Below are positions 42,642 through 51,522 of a stretch of 64,000 bases of DNA, in pieces. The translations under genes and the position numbers were made by a program. The notes under the pieces were generated by a model, which did no database searches, was not told the DNA's origin, and saw only the letters and a list, made by a program, of their open reading frames with translations. Location: assembly GCA_038145175.1 (NCBI GenBank), contig JAYQPE010000003.1:149306-213305 (forward strand). Reading direction: 5' to 3'. Within the stretch, counting starts at the first letter, position 1. Each line of letters begins with the position of its first letter. Origin of the DNA: ATZT02 sp038145175 (lineage in GTDB: Bacteria > Actinomycetota > Actinomycetes > S36-B12 > UBA5976).

Positions 42642-44549
42642 TTGGATAAATTATTGTCCAAGATGAAAATTACTGATCTATTGTTTTTAAAAATCCCCGT
42701 GATATCAGTTGTTTTAACTTTTGTCTTAACAGCTAATTTATGGACTTCTCCTGCTCCTCTTATTCCTGATTCTGGTGCTTTTGTTTATTGGTTAAGACCA
42801 ATATTGGTTGCATACACATATGCTCTAGCAATTGCAGCGATTGCATTGTTATTCGCTGATGGCATTTTCACTAAATTTGAAGGTAATAATTCAAATATTG
42901 CAAGAACTGTATTTTTATCTCTTTCAGGAGTTAGTTTTGCTGCAGCAATATTTAGTCTTGCCCAAGCTCTTTCTCAACCTCTATCTCTTGCCGCAAATTT
43001 AAATGTAATTGCAACTTATGGTTGGGATGTTTCAAATGTTAGAGCTTTACTTTTAATTTCTTTAGTAGCACTTTTTTCTTTTCTACTCTTATTAAGACCT
43101 GAATTAAATAAATCAGGTCTAGTTGCATTATTAAACATTTTGGCGCTCTCGCTACCAACCCTGTTATCTCATGGTGGTGGGATTTCCACTCATAACTGGG
43201 CACTTGCTGCAGGATTTTTTCATGGAATATTTACAAGTCTTTGGGTCTCAGGCCTTGCCGGAGTAGCGATAATCTATTTCAATAAATCAAAAAGTGAATC
43301 AGATAAGTTGCTGGCTTTAAATAAATTCAAGTTTATTGCTAATTTTTCTGTAGCTGGATTATTAATTTCAGGGATAGTTAACGCAGCCACCAGATTGAAT
43401 AATTTAAGTGAATTATTTTCAACAAATTATGGTCAAATCCTTTTGTTTAAAAATTCACTTTTTGCTATCGCATTAATCATTGCCTTAAGTGTTAGAACAA
43501 ATATTAAAGGAGATCTAAGTAAACTTTTAAAGCTCGAAGTTTCAGTACTGTTATTTATTTTTGGAGTATCAGTTGCGCTATCTTCAACAGCATTTCCAAG
43601 AACTGGTAATGCTGCTTTTAGTTTGATTGAATCGGTAACTGGTTATCCTGAACCTCCAATTTTTAATTGGACTGATGCCCTGACCACCATAAGTTTGGAA
43701 CCTTTCACCTTATTTATTGGCTTAATCGCATTAATTACTTACTTAGCTGGGTATATAAAACTAATTAAGCGTGGAGATAATTGGCCAATTTCTAGACTTA
43801 TTTTTTGGTTTGCTGGAATTCTTTTAGCAATTTATGTAACCAATACCATGTTGGGTCGATATGCAATTCTTTTGTTTTCGGCACACATGACAGTACATAT
43901 GATTCTGGCCATGGTTGTACCAATACTTCTTCCCCTTGCAGCACCACTAACTCTTGCTTTACGAGTGTTAGTTCCATCGAATAATTCTGAAGTGCGAAAT
44001 CTTCGCGATTGGATTGTTGCTCTCATTAATTCGAAATATTTAAAAGTGGCAAGTCATCCCATAATTGCTTTTTTTATTTTTGCCGCAGGAACTTGGGTTC
44101 TATATTTTAGTCCCCTGTTAACAGTATTAATGAGAAGTCACCTAGGACATTTAATTATGGATACACATTTTATTTTGGCAGGATATTTATTTTTCTGGCT
44201 CATTATCGGAAAAGATCAGTCACCAAGAAAAATTCCAGATGTTTTAAAACTTGGTTTAGTATTTGCTGCCGCTGTATTCCATGGAATTTTTGGATTCATC
44301 ACCTATTCAGCGCAATCTGCTTTAGGTGGTGGCTGGTTTAGTGAAATAAAACCAAGTTGGATGCAAGATCCAATAGCTGATCAACAATTAGGTGGCGGAA
44401 TTGCTTGGGGATTTGGAGAAATTCCAACCATCATTGTGTTGCTAATTCTGGTTTATCAATGGGCATCTAGAGATGAAAAGCAAGCAAAACGTGTGACCGA
44501 AAAAGAAATTGATGACTACAACGAATATTTAAGATCCTTAAATAGATAA
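42642..44549 (+). CDS. CopD-CtaG fusion: copper-related membrane protein and cytochrome oxidase assembly factor
   Basis: 635 residues with about 15 helices. The N-terminal half (to ~350) is CopD-like (SHGGGISTHNWALAAGFFHG with membrane histidines), the C-terminal half is caa3-type CtaG-like (LFSAHMTVHMILAMVVPILL, SHLGHLIMDTHFILAGYLFFW, FHGIFGFITYSAQSALGGGW). Such fusions are common in actinobacteria and are thought to supply copper to cytochrome oxidase; the ctaC CuA site and ctaD are at the left of the window. The start is TTG 42642; ATG 42663 is an alternative. Confidence 0.88.
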   Translation: MDKLLSKMKITDLLFLKIPVISVVLTFVLTANLWTSPAPLIPDSGAFVYWLRPILVAYTYALAIAAIALLFADGIFTKFEGNNSNIARTVFLSLSGVSFAAAIFSLAQALSQPLSLAANLNVIATYGWDVSNVRALLLISLVALFSFLLLLRPELNKSGLVALLNILALSLPTLLSHGGGISTHNWALAAGFFHGIFTSLWVSGLAGVAIIYFNKSKSESDKLLALNKFKFIANFSVAGLLISGIVNAATRLNNLSELFSTNYGQILLFKNSLFAIALIIALSVRTNIKGDLSKLLKLEVSVLLFIFGVSVALSSTAFPRTGNAAFSLIESVTGYPEPPIFNWTDALTTISLEPFTLFIGLIALITYLAGYIKLIKRGDNWPISRLIFWFAGILLAIYVTNTMLGRYAILLFSAHMTVHMILAMVVPILLPLAAPLTLALRVLVPSNNSEVRNLRDWIVALINSKYLKVASHPIIAFFIFAAGTWVLYFSPLLTVLMRSHLGHLIMDTHFILAGYLFFWLIIGKDQSPRKIPDVLKLGLVFAAAVFHGIFGFITYSAQSALGGGWFSEIKPSWMQDPIADQQLGGGIAWGFGEIPTIIVLLILVYQWASRDEKQAKRVTEKEIDDYNEYLRSLNR

Positions 44550-47480
44550 TTATTCTCCGTAAAACAACTTCTCCATAACAATGCGTGCTCTTCTCGTAAC
44601 TTTTCTATAATCTTCAATTAATTGGCTAGAAGATTTTTTATTCATCACATAAGCAATTGCATTCAATTCATCTAAATCTGTTGGAATTTGATCACTAGCT
44701 TTGGCTTTAGCAAGCATTTGAGCATTTCTAACTTCAGTTGCCATAACCCATGCGTCATTTAAACTTTTGGCATCCTGATTAGTAATTAAATCCAATTGTT
44801 CTAATTGTTTTAAAGTGGATAAAGTTGAAGTATTTTGTAAGTTTTTATATTTATGTCCATGCTGCATTTGCATGAGTTGTATTACCCATTCAACATCACT
44901 TAATCCTCCTCGACCAAGTTTTGTGTTCATGTTTACATCTGCTCCTCTTGGTAATCTTTCTGATTCCATTCGAGCTTTTATTCGTCTCATTTCTCTTAAA
45001 CTTTCCTCATTTACACCTTGTTCTGGATAGCGAATTGGATTAATTGCATTCATTAATAGATTTCCAATTTCTAAATCACCAGCAACAGGTATTGCTCGAA
45101 GCAACGCTTGAGCTTCCCAAGGGGCAGACCATTTTTGGTAATAATTGATATAAGAATCAAGTGTTCTAACTAATGGTCCATTTTTACCTTCAGGTCTTAA
45201 ATCAGCATCTATCTCAAGTGCAGGATCAGTTGAAGGTTGCATCAATAAAGTTCTTAATTTGTTCGCAATTTCAAGTGCAATTTTTTCTGCTTCATGTGAA
45301 TCAGCATTTGGTAATGGTTGGTGCACAAACATAACATCAGCATCACTTGCATAACCTAATTCAAATCCCCCAAATCTTCCCATAGCAATAATGCACATTT
45401 GAGTAGGAATTGTTGAATTTCTCGTTGTTTCTATTTCTTTGATAGCACTTTGTAATGCTGTTTCGATCACAACCGCATAAACATTGCTTAAAGATAATCC
45501 AACTTCTTCAATACTTAAGTTATGAGATAAGTCTGCTGTTGCAGTTCTTAGTAACTCTCTTCTTCTAAACGCTCTTGCTGCTTGAACAATATTTTCAGCA
45601 GTTTCATGTCGCGAAATTACTGAATTCATTTCTATTTCATATTGTTCTTTAGTTCTAGGTTTTAACTCTTCAATATTTCCAAGCATTGAGACTGCTTCTG
45701 GTGCGCTCATTAATAAATCTGTGGCATATCTACTGGATGATAAAAGTTTGGCCATTAATTCTGCTGCTGCTGATTCATCTCTTAAAAGTCTTAAAAACCA
45801 AGGAGTACTTCCAAGTGCATCACTTAATCTTCTGAATGAAAGAAGAGCATTATCTGGATCTGGACCATCGGCAAACCAAGAAAGAAGTACTGGCAAAAGT
45901 GTTTTTTGAATAACAGCTTTTCTAGAAACTCCTGTGGTCAAACTTTCTATGTGTCTTAGGGCTGATTCAGAATCTTTATAACCTAGTGCATTTAAACGAG
46001 AGGAAGCTTCGCTTAGTGTTAGTCGGGCATTTCCTGCATCAAGCCTTGCTACCGCATTAAGAAGTGGTCGATAAAAGAGTTTCTCGTGAATTCTTCTAAC
46101 TTCTAATTTGTATTTTCTCCATTGTTTTTCCAGATCTTGACTTGAATCTTGCATTAAACCGATAGATCTACCCAATACTCTTAACTCTTTATCATCACTA
46201 GGCAAAATATGAGTTCTGGATAAATTCTGCAATTGAATTCTGTGCTCTAAAGTTCTTAAGAATGTGTAAGCGTTAGAAAATGTGGCTGAATCTTCCCTTC
46301 CGATATAGCCCCACATGGCTAATTGATCAAGTGCTTGCAAGGTGTTAGAACTTCTCACCATTACATCTGATCGACCATGAACTAATTGAAGTAATTGCAC
46401 AGCAAATTCAACATCTCTTAGACCACCTGGAGCAAGTTTTAATTCCCTTTCCCCTACTTTGTTGTCAATATTTTCTTCAACTTTTTTTCTCATCTTTTGG
46501 ACATCTTCAACAAAGTTTTCTTTACTTGCAGCAGACCATACGAATTTTGATATTTCATCTAGATATTTGTCTGCCAATTCTTGATTTCCTGCACTAAATC
46601 TTGCTTTCAATAATGCTTGGAATTCCCAAGTTTGAGCCCATCTTTGGTAATAAGAAACATGTTGTTCAAGTGTTCGAACCAAAGCGCCAGCTTTTCCTTC
46701 TGGTCGTAAAGCCGCATCAAGTTCCCAAATCGCACCACCATCATGAGTGGTTGAAATAAATTGCATCAGGGTTGAACAAACTTTTGTAGCAAGTGAAATT
46801 GCTTCTGATTCATCCGTACCATTTTTTGGTTCAGCGACAAAAATTACATCGACATCTGAGACATAATTTAATTCCTGTCCACCTGCTTTTCCCATCGCAA
46901 TAATTGCTAAATCAAATTTTTCCTTGAATAAAGAATTATCATTCAATATTTTTTGTAGTGATGCCTCTAAAATTGCATCGGCAGCATCAGATAATTCCTG
47001 AGCCACTTCTTTTAAGGGCCAATTACTGCATAAATCTCTAGTTGCAAGACTTAAAAGAAATTTTCTATATTCTCTTACTAGATTTGCTCTATCTTTTTGA
47101 ACTGCATTTTTAAACTTGGCAACTAATTCATCTTTAGTAAATGCCAAATTATTTGCAGTATCTTCCTTTAGGACTAAAACGTCTTCTGGATGATTTAAGA
47201 GAAATTCACCTAACCCAGTAGAGCTTCCTAAAACTTTTAATACTTTAAGTCTCAAAGATTCATCTTTTATTACCTTCAAGAAATCTTTATTCGCTTTTTC
47301 AACGATTCGCACAAGTAAAAGAAGTGCGGCATCAGGGTTAGCTACTTGACTAAATTCTTCTAAAAGTGCTTCTTTGGGTATGGATATCTTTAAATTTTCA
47401 AGTAATTCTTTAGATTTTTCAATGTTAAGAAAACCAGAACGAATAAGGTTGCCGGTTTCACTTACCGGACGCTCACTCAT
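44550..47480 (-). CDS. glnE: Bifunctional glutamine synthetase adenylyltransferase/deadenylase
   Basis: Modifies the GlnA1 tyrosine in response to nitrogen status. 976 residues with two nucleotidyltransferase domains: deadenylase half with GGQELNYVSDVDVIFV (about residue 200) and adenylylase half with GGFELGYASDADVMFV (about 710). Each is followed by D-x-D/E-L-R-P-E-G-K and helical GlnD-like regulatory segments (LAPGGLRDVEF, LGRGGLSDVEW). Ends by abutting the CopD-CtaG gene convergently; starts at 47480, sharing a nucleotide with the stop of the upstream amidotransferase gene. Two glutamine synthetases flank it at distance, one modifiable and one not. Confidence 0.96.
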   Translation of the reverse strand: MSERPVSETGNLIRSGFLNIEKSKELLENLKISIPKEALLEEFSQVANPDAALLLLVRIVEKANKDFLKVIKDESLRLKVLKVLGSSTGLGEFLLNHPEDVLVLKEDTANNLAFTKDELVAKFKNAVQKDRANLVREYRKFLLSLATRDLCSNWPLKEVAQELSDAADAILEASLQKILNDNSLFKEKFDLAIIAMGKAGGQELNYVSDVDVIFVAEPKNGTDESEAISLATKVCSTLMQFISTTHDGGAIWELDAALRPEGKAGALVRTLEQHVSYYQRWAQTWEFQALLKARFSAGNQELADKYLDEISKFVWSAASKENFVEDVQKMRKKVEENIDNKVGERELKLAPGGLRDVEFAVQLLQLVHGRSDVMVRSSNTLQALDQLAMWGYIGREDSATFSNAYTFLRTLEHRIQLQNLSRTHILPSDDKELRVLGRSIGLMQDSSQDLEKQWRKYKLEVRRIHEKLFYRPLLNAVARLDAGNARLTLSEASSRLNALGYKDSESALRHIESLTTGVSRKAVIQKTLLPVLLSWFADGPDPDNALLSFRRLSDALGSTPWFLRLLRDESAAAELMAKLLSSSRYATDLLMSAPEAVSMLGNIEELKPRTKEQYEIEMNSVISRHETAENIVQAARAFRRRELLRTATADLSHNLSIEEVGLSLSNVYAVVIETALQSAIKEIETTRNSTIPTQMCIIAMGRFGGFELGYASDADVMFVHQPLPNADSHEAEKIALEIANKLRTLLMQPSTDPALEIDADLRPEGKNGPLVRTLDSYINYYQKWSAPWEAQALLRAIPVAGDLEIGNLLMNAINPIRYPEQGVNEESLREMRRIKARMESERLPRGADVNMNTKLGRGGLSDVEWVIQLMQMQHGHKYKNLQNTSTLSTLKQLEQLDLITNQDAKSLNDAWVMATEVRNAQMLAKAKASDQIPTDLDELNAIAYVMNKKSSSQLIEDYRKVTRRARIVMEKLFYGE

Positions 47481-48235
47481 TACTTACTTTTACCTGCGTA
47501 ATCAACCACAGTGTCGGCAAAAGCTATTCCCAATGATTTCCAGGTTTCTTTCATTTTTTGACCATGTTCTTCGAATTGCTTTTCCACGGAATCATCAGTG
47601 ATGCCTAAAGTCTTTCTAACTTCATCTTCGCTTAATAGCCAATCACTCATGATGTTCCAATCGGTTTCTGGATGAAATTGCAATCCCCAAGCATTTTTGC
47701 CTAAGATAAAAGCTTGCACTTGGCAATCATCACTTGTCACTAATAGTTTTGCATCTTTTGGCAATTCCAATATTGCATCTTGATGATATTGAGGAACTGG
47801 AATTGAAACATTTGCATTAACTACATTGGCTAAGACACAATCATCTTTTGCTTCAGGCAAAAATTCCACAAAACCAACACCTATTTCTGGTTTATTGGTT
47901 CGACCCACTTTGCCACCATTTGCATCAGCCAATAATTGTCCGCCAAGACAAACTCCCAGAGTTGGTGTTTGTGCTTTGATGACATTTCTTAGTAATTCTT
48001 TTTCTTGTTTTAACCATGGCCATTGATCTTCATCGTGAACTCCGCGGGATCCGCCCAAAACAATTACTCCTGCATAGCCTGCAGGGGAGGTGGGAACAGT
48101 TTCACCTTTAAATGGATAAATCACTTCAATTGAAACGTTACGTTCTTTTAGCCAGTCCTCTAAATAGCCAATAGGAGCATCTTGTTCATTCTGAATTACT
48201 AAGACTTTCGGAAATTTATGATCCATATAAGTCAT
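47480..48235 (-). CDS. Class I glutamine amidotransferase-like protein
   Basis: 251 residues. Nucleophile Cys in PTLGVCLGGQLLADANGG and catalytic H-x-E in WGLQFHPETD give the triad of GMP-synthase-like amidotransferases. YHQDAILELP is also typical. Stand-alone GATases of this sort occur in actinobacteria beside glnE and glnA2; gamma-glutamyl compound hydrolysis is possible. Start ATG 48235 or 48226. Confidence 0.88.
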   Translation of the reverse strand: MTYMDHKFPKVLVIQNEQDAPIGYLEDWLKERNVSIEVIYPFKGETVPTSPAGYAGVIVLGGSRGVHDEDQWPWLKQEKELLRNVIKAQTPTLGVCLGGQLLADANGGKVGRTNKPEIGVGFVEFLPEAKDDCVLANVVNANVSIPVPQYHQDAILELPKDAKLLVTSDDCQVQAFILGKNAWGLQFHPETDWNIMSDWLLSEDEVRKTLGITDDSVEKQFEEHGQKMKETWKSLGIAFADTVVDYAGKSK

Positions 48236-48277
48236 TGTACTAATTGCTTCGATTTAACTCCAAAAGCACAAATGAGG

Positions 48278-49996
48278 CTATTTTTTCTTTTTTTGTTTTA
48301 ATTCAACCACGAATCTCGCTGTTTTATTACCAAAACTTGGTGAAGCAAGTTCATCCTTAGGGTATTGCGTTATATGAATAATGTATCTACCATTTTTCTT
48401 AAAATTTAAAGTGTCTGTGAAAACAGCGGTGTCTTTCCCAGGTTTAATTTTACCTAACTTCTGCCATTTTTTATTTGGCGTTTGAATATAGCCAAAAACA
48501 GGTGCATTCAAATCTACTCCTCCAACAATAAATTGAATGTTCCTTGGCTTAGAGATTTTAATTAAAGCGTCATTGCAACCCCACTCTTTTAAAACAAGAG
48601 TTGCTGTAGAAGTAGAATTTGTTTTAGATATTTTTATCATTTCAAAAATCATTGATAAAAGTGAGAAAAAATTTCCATTGTCAACTCTATAAGGTTTTAC
48701 TTTATTAGCCAAAGAAATTGTTTCATTTTTACCAGGAGTTGCATCAGGACAAATTGCTGATTGAGGTTGAAATTGGCCATCTTTTTTTGAAAACCTCATC
48801 ACTAGACTTGAGAGGTTATTCGTTTTTCCTGCTGCATAAATATAATCATCCAATAAGATAAGTGAATTTAGAGTCGGATCACTAAAATCAAAATTGTTCA
48901 ACACAAAGCCATTTGTCCCAAAAGATTGATCAATAGTTCCATTTGAATTTAACCTTGCCAACAAAATGAAAACATTTGTACTGGTTTCAGACAATCCAGA
49001 AATTATATATTTTCCGTCATCTTGTAATTTAGCTTCCTCGACATAATCGTAATCACCGGAATTTAAAATATTGGGAGATGACGTCAGTAAGTATCCGTCG
49101 TCGCTAAATGCTGAATCAAAATTTCCCGCTAGGTCAATTCGAAATGTTAAAATGAACTCATCAGAAGCTCCTGCTAAAAAAATTTTGTCATCAGTCTGCA
49201 ATATTATCTTTGTAATTGAATCATCTCTGCCTGAAAAATCATAACTTTTTTTTCCATCACTATCAAAACTGGTATCTAATGTTCCATTACTTGCGTATTT
49301 GGCAATTAATGCATCATTAGAATTTATGTAACCAGCAACGTAAATTGATCCGCTAGCATCTATTGCTAAATCATTGATAACAGATGATGTATTGATAACA
49401 GATGATGTAATTAAATCATATCCATCGGTGCTACCATCGGTGCTAAAACTTGTATCCAAAACTCCACTGGAAGTGTATCTAGCAATTAGCCCATCGGACC
49501 CTTGATAGCCCGCAGTAAGTATTTTTCCATCGGTTTGGATTTTTACAGAGGTAAATCTGGAATTTGAATTGATAAACTCTTCGTATCCATCAGTACTGAA
49601 AGTCGTGTCAAGTGAGCCAGACTCATCAATTTGGATTATTACTCCAGTTGTAGAGGTAGTGCCAACTAATATAATTTTGTTTGAGCTTATTTCTACTCCA
49701 AAAATTTCAGTAGCACGTGTTGTCTCAAAAATTCCGCTAATACCAAAAGTTTCATCAATCGAGCCGTTTGAATTAAATCGAACTGCTACTCCACGATTCG
49801 CTGAAGTTTTTCCAACAGCGATTAATTTTCCGTCTGATTGCAAAATAGAATCATAAAAAGTAGCTACTGTCCCCTGCACGACTCCATTTGAACCAAAATT
49901 TGAATCCAGACTTCCATCAGAGTAACCAAACGAACTCGAAGTATTAAAAATTAAAATGATTAGTAATGTCACTGGGAGTATTTTTTTTCTCAACAA
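48278..49996 (-). CDS. Secreted delta-60 repeat protein (beta-propeller-like)
   Basis: 572 residues from TTG 49996. Signal peptide (to ~25, ...SSSFGYS). Then at least seven repeats of ~50 residues of the form G-S-L-D-x-x-F-[GS]-x-[ND]-G ... I-x-x-[DQ]-x-D-G-K-I-[LI]-x-[AV]-G, the delta-60 repeat seen in secreted proteins (TIGR02608-like), which probably folds as a beta-propeller. A C-terminal domain of ~170 residues without repeats ends in K-Q-K-K-K-K. No anchor helix is seen. An 18-bp in-frame tandem duplication (49374-49409) gives T-S-S-V-I-N twice. Its promoter resembles that of the giant surface protein. Confidence 0.82.
   Translation of the reverse strand: MLRKKILPVTLLIILIFNTSSSFGYSDGSLDSNFGSNGVVQGTVATFYDSILQSDGKLIAVGKTSANRGVAVRFNSNGSIDETFGISGIFETTRATEIFGVEISSNKIILVGTTSTTGVIIQIDESGSLDTTFSTDGYEEFINSNSRFTSVKIQTDGKILTAGYQGSDGLIARYTSSGVLDTSFSTDGSTDGYDLITSSVINTSSVINDLAIDASGSIYVAGYINSNDALIAKYASNGTLDTSFDSDGKKSYDFSGRDDSITKIILQTDDKIFLAGASDEFILTFRIDLAGNFDSAFSDDGYLLTSSPNILNSGDYDYVEEAKLQDDGKYIISGLSETSTNVFILLARLNSNGTIDQSFGTNGFVLNNFDFSDPTLNSLILLDDYIYAAGKTNNLSSLVMRFSKKDGQFQPQSAICPDATPGKNETISLANKVKPYRVDNGNFFSLLSMIFEMIKISKTNSTSTATLVLKEWGCNDALIKISKPRNIQFIVGGVDLNAPVFGYIQTPNKKWQKLGKIKPGKDTAVFTDTLNFKKNGRYIIHITQYPKDELASPSFGNKTARFVVELKQKKKK
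49374..49409 (-). repeat. Perfect 18-bp tandem duplication inside the delta-60 gene
   Basis: The unit TTGATAACAGATGATGTA occurs twice head to tail (49374-49391, 49392-49409). It is in frame and adds six residues (T-S-S-V-I-N twice). A second short repeat (CCATCGGTGCTA twice) lies ~40 nt further on. Confidence 0.9.
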
Positions 49997-50016
49997 CTCA
50001 TACCCCTAAATTCTGA

Positions 50017-50032
50017 ATTGAATTCAATTATA
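50017..50032 (-). promoter_or_regulatory. Promoter -10 and overlapping palindrome of the delta-60 gene
   Basis: On the minus strand TATAAT (50032-50027) runs directly into the perfect palindrome ATTGAATTCAAT (50028-50017). The -10 box ends 31 nt before the chosen TTG start. The same arrangement and distance occur in front of the giant surface protein gene (63054-63075), followed in both by AGGGGT and a TTGAG start context. A run of eight G (50056-50063 on +) lies just upstream. Confidence 0.6.
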
Positions 50033-50288
50033 ATTCAATATCTCGAATTTGAATTGGGGGGGGCGATTGATTATTAAAGTTCAGTAAATAGCCTCAACTG
50101 TGCTTAATGTTTTTACCAAATGAAATTGCTTATACAGCTTTTCCTTTTTAGTATTTTGTGTCTTATTTATTCTTAACTATAAATTTCTATTAGTTTCTAT
50201 AGAGGAATATATGGGAATGTTAAACGCAAATTAGAGGCTAATAAGTAAGATGCACCCGTAAATAACTAAATTTTGTAGTCACCATCCC

Positions 50289-51329
50289 TTATAGTGCCCG
50301 CAAAACATCTTCCTGCCATGAATTCTTAATTTGTGATCCATTCGGAAAATCACTTGGCATATCGAGTAGAAAAACCCCATTATCTGCACCCTTCCAAGTC
50401 GTAATCAGTTTCTCTAAACATGGTTTAGCTGAATCGTCTGCAGCATTGATGCCACCTAATTCACTAATGAATACTCTCGAAATTCCTTGTTTTGTTGCGG
50501 CATCAATATAAAAGTCAGCAGATTCGACAGAGAACCCAGGTGGTAATTTTTCTTTTTCGCATTCAAATGAAATCCATGAAATTCCCAATGCATCAACCCC
50601 ACCTAAATCTGGTTCTATTTTTTGAACAACAAAACCATCTCGTTGCAAAATATTTGGTTGCACATACATAACACCTGTGAAATGTGGTCTACCTGCATTT
50701 ACAAATTGTGGAAAATATTTGTTGTGATTTTCAATTCCCGCAAAACGCTCAAGTTCTGATACTGGCGCCCAGAATTCTACTTTTAATTCTTCAAGTAACT
50801 TTCCAATTTCAGGCATAAGTTCAAGTGCGCCATCTAAAACTTTTTTCTGTACTTCTTGAGCAACTTCCCCAGGTTCACCACGGCGACCTGCTTCAATAAA
50901 TTGACCCCAAACTGCAACAACTAATCCTGCTTGTTTTAACTCAATAACAGAACAACGCAAATTATTTAACCATCGTTCTTTGGCATTTTCATCAGCATTT
51001 CCATTGAAATCAAAAACAATTTCACCAGTAGGTGTGAAATAGAATTCAAATCCTAATGACACGGAATTTAAACCAGCAGAAGTTAAATCGGTGGCAGAGG
51101 TATAGGACTGGCGTTCAAGTGAACCCGAAGGCATTAATACTCCAACCGGAACAGTTTTTAATCTCACTAAATCATTTGGTAATTCGCATGCTTTGGAAAC
51201 TTGTCCACTTTGACCTTGACCATTTGTCTTTGAGCTATTTTCGCTATTGACCGATGCGCAACCACTTATTAATAACATTGTTCCAAAAATTGCCCCAATA
51301 AATGAATTACGGATACTTGTTATTTTCAC
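50289..51329 (-). CDS. Lipoprotein of unknown function (possible glycosidase-like fold)
   Basis: 346 residues from GTG 51329 with GGAGAAAG upstream. Lipoprotein signal with lipobox LLISGCAS (Cys24), a Ser/Asn/Gln-rich linker, then a ~300-residue domain. Segments such as LNSVSLGFEFYFTPTGEIVF, LKQAGLVVAVWGQFIEAG, VEFWAPVSELERFAG, GGVDALGISWISFECE and ISRVFISELGGIN, with acidic residues at strand ends, recall a TIM-barrel glycoside hydrolase, but I do not recognise the family. It lies alone between glnA2 and the delta-60 gene. Confidence 0.7.
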   Translation of the reverse strand: MKITSIRNSFIGAIFGTMLLISGCASVNSENSSKTNGQGQSGQVSKACELPNDLVRLKTVPVGVLMPSGSLERQSYTSATDLTSAGLNSVSLGFEFYFTPTGEIVFDFNGNADENAKERWLNNLRCSVIELKQAGLVVAVWGQFIEAGRRGEPGEVAQEVQKKVLDGALELMPEIGKLLEELKVEFWAPVSELERFAGIENHNKYFPQFVNAGRPHFTGVMYVQPNILQRDGFVVQKIEPDLGGVDALGISWISFECEKEKLPPGFSVESADFYIDAATKQGISRVFISELGGINAADDSAKPCLEKLITTWKGADNGVFLLDMPSDFPNGSQIKNSWQEDVLRAL

Positions 51330-51522
51330 TTGCTTTCTCCCTCGTGGTCTGTATTCATAATTACATGCATCAATAATTCTTCAAAATCTAGCAGGTACTT
51401 TTGTGGCTACAGTAAAGAGAAAACTTCTAATGCCTTAATTTCTGGTACAAATGCACTTAATCGCTATTATTTTATTTTTCAATTCAAACCATCTCGGTGT
51501 AAACAAGTCTTATTTAATTCAC

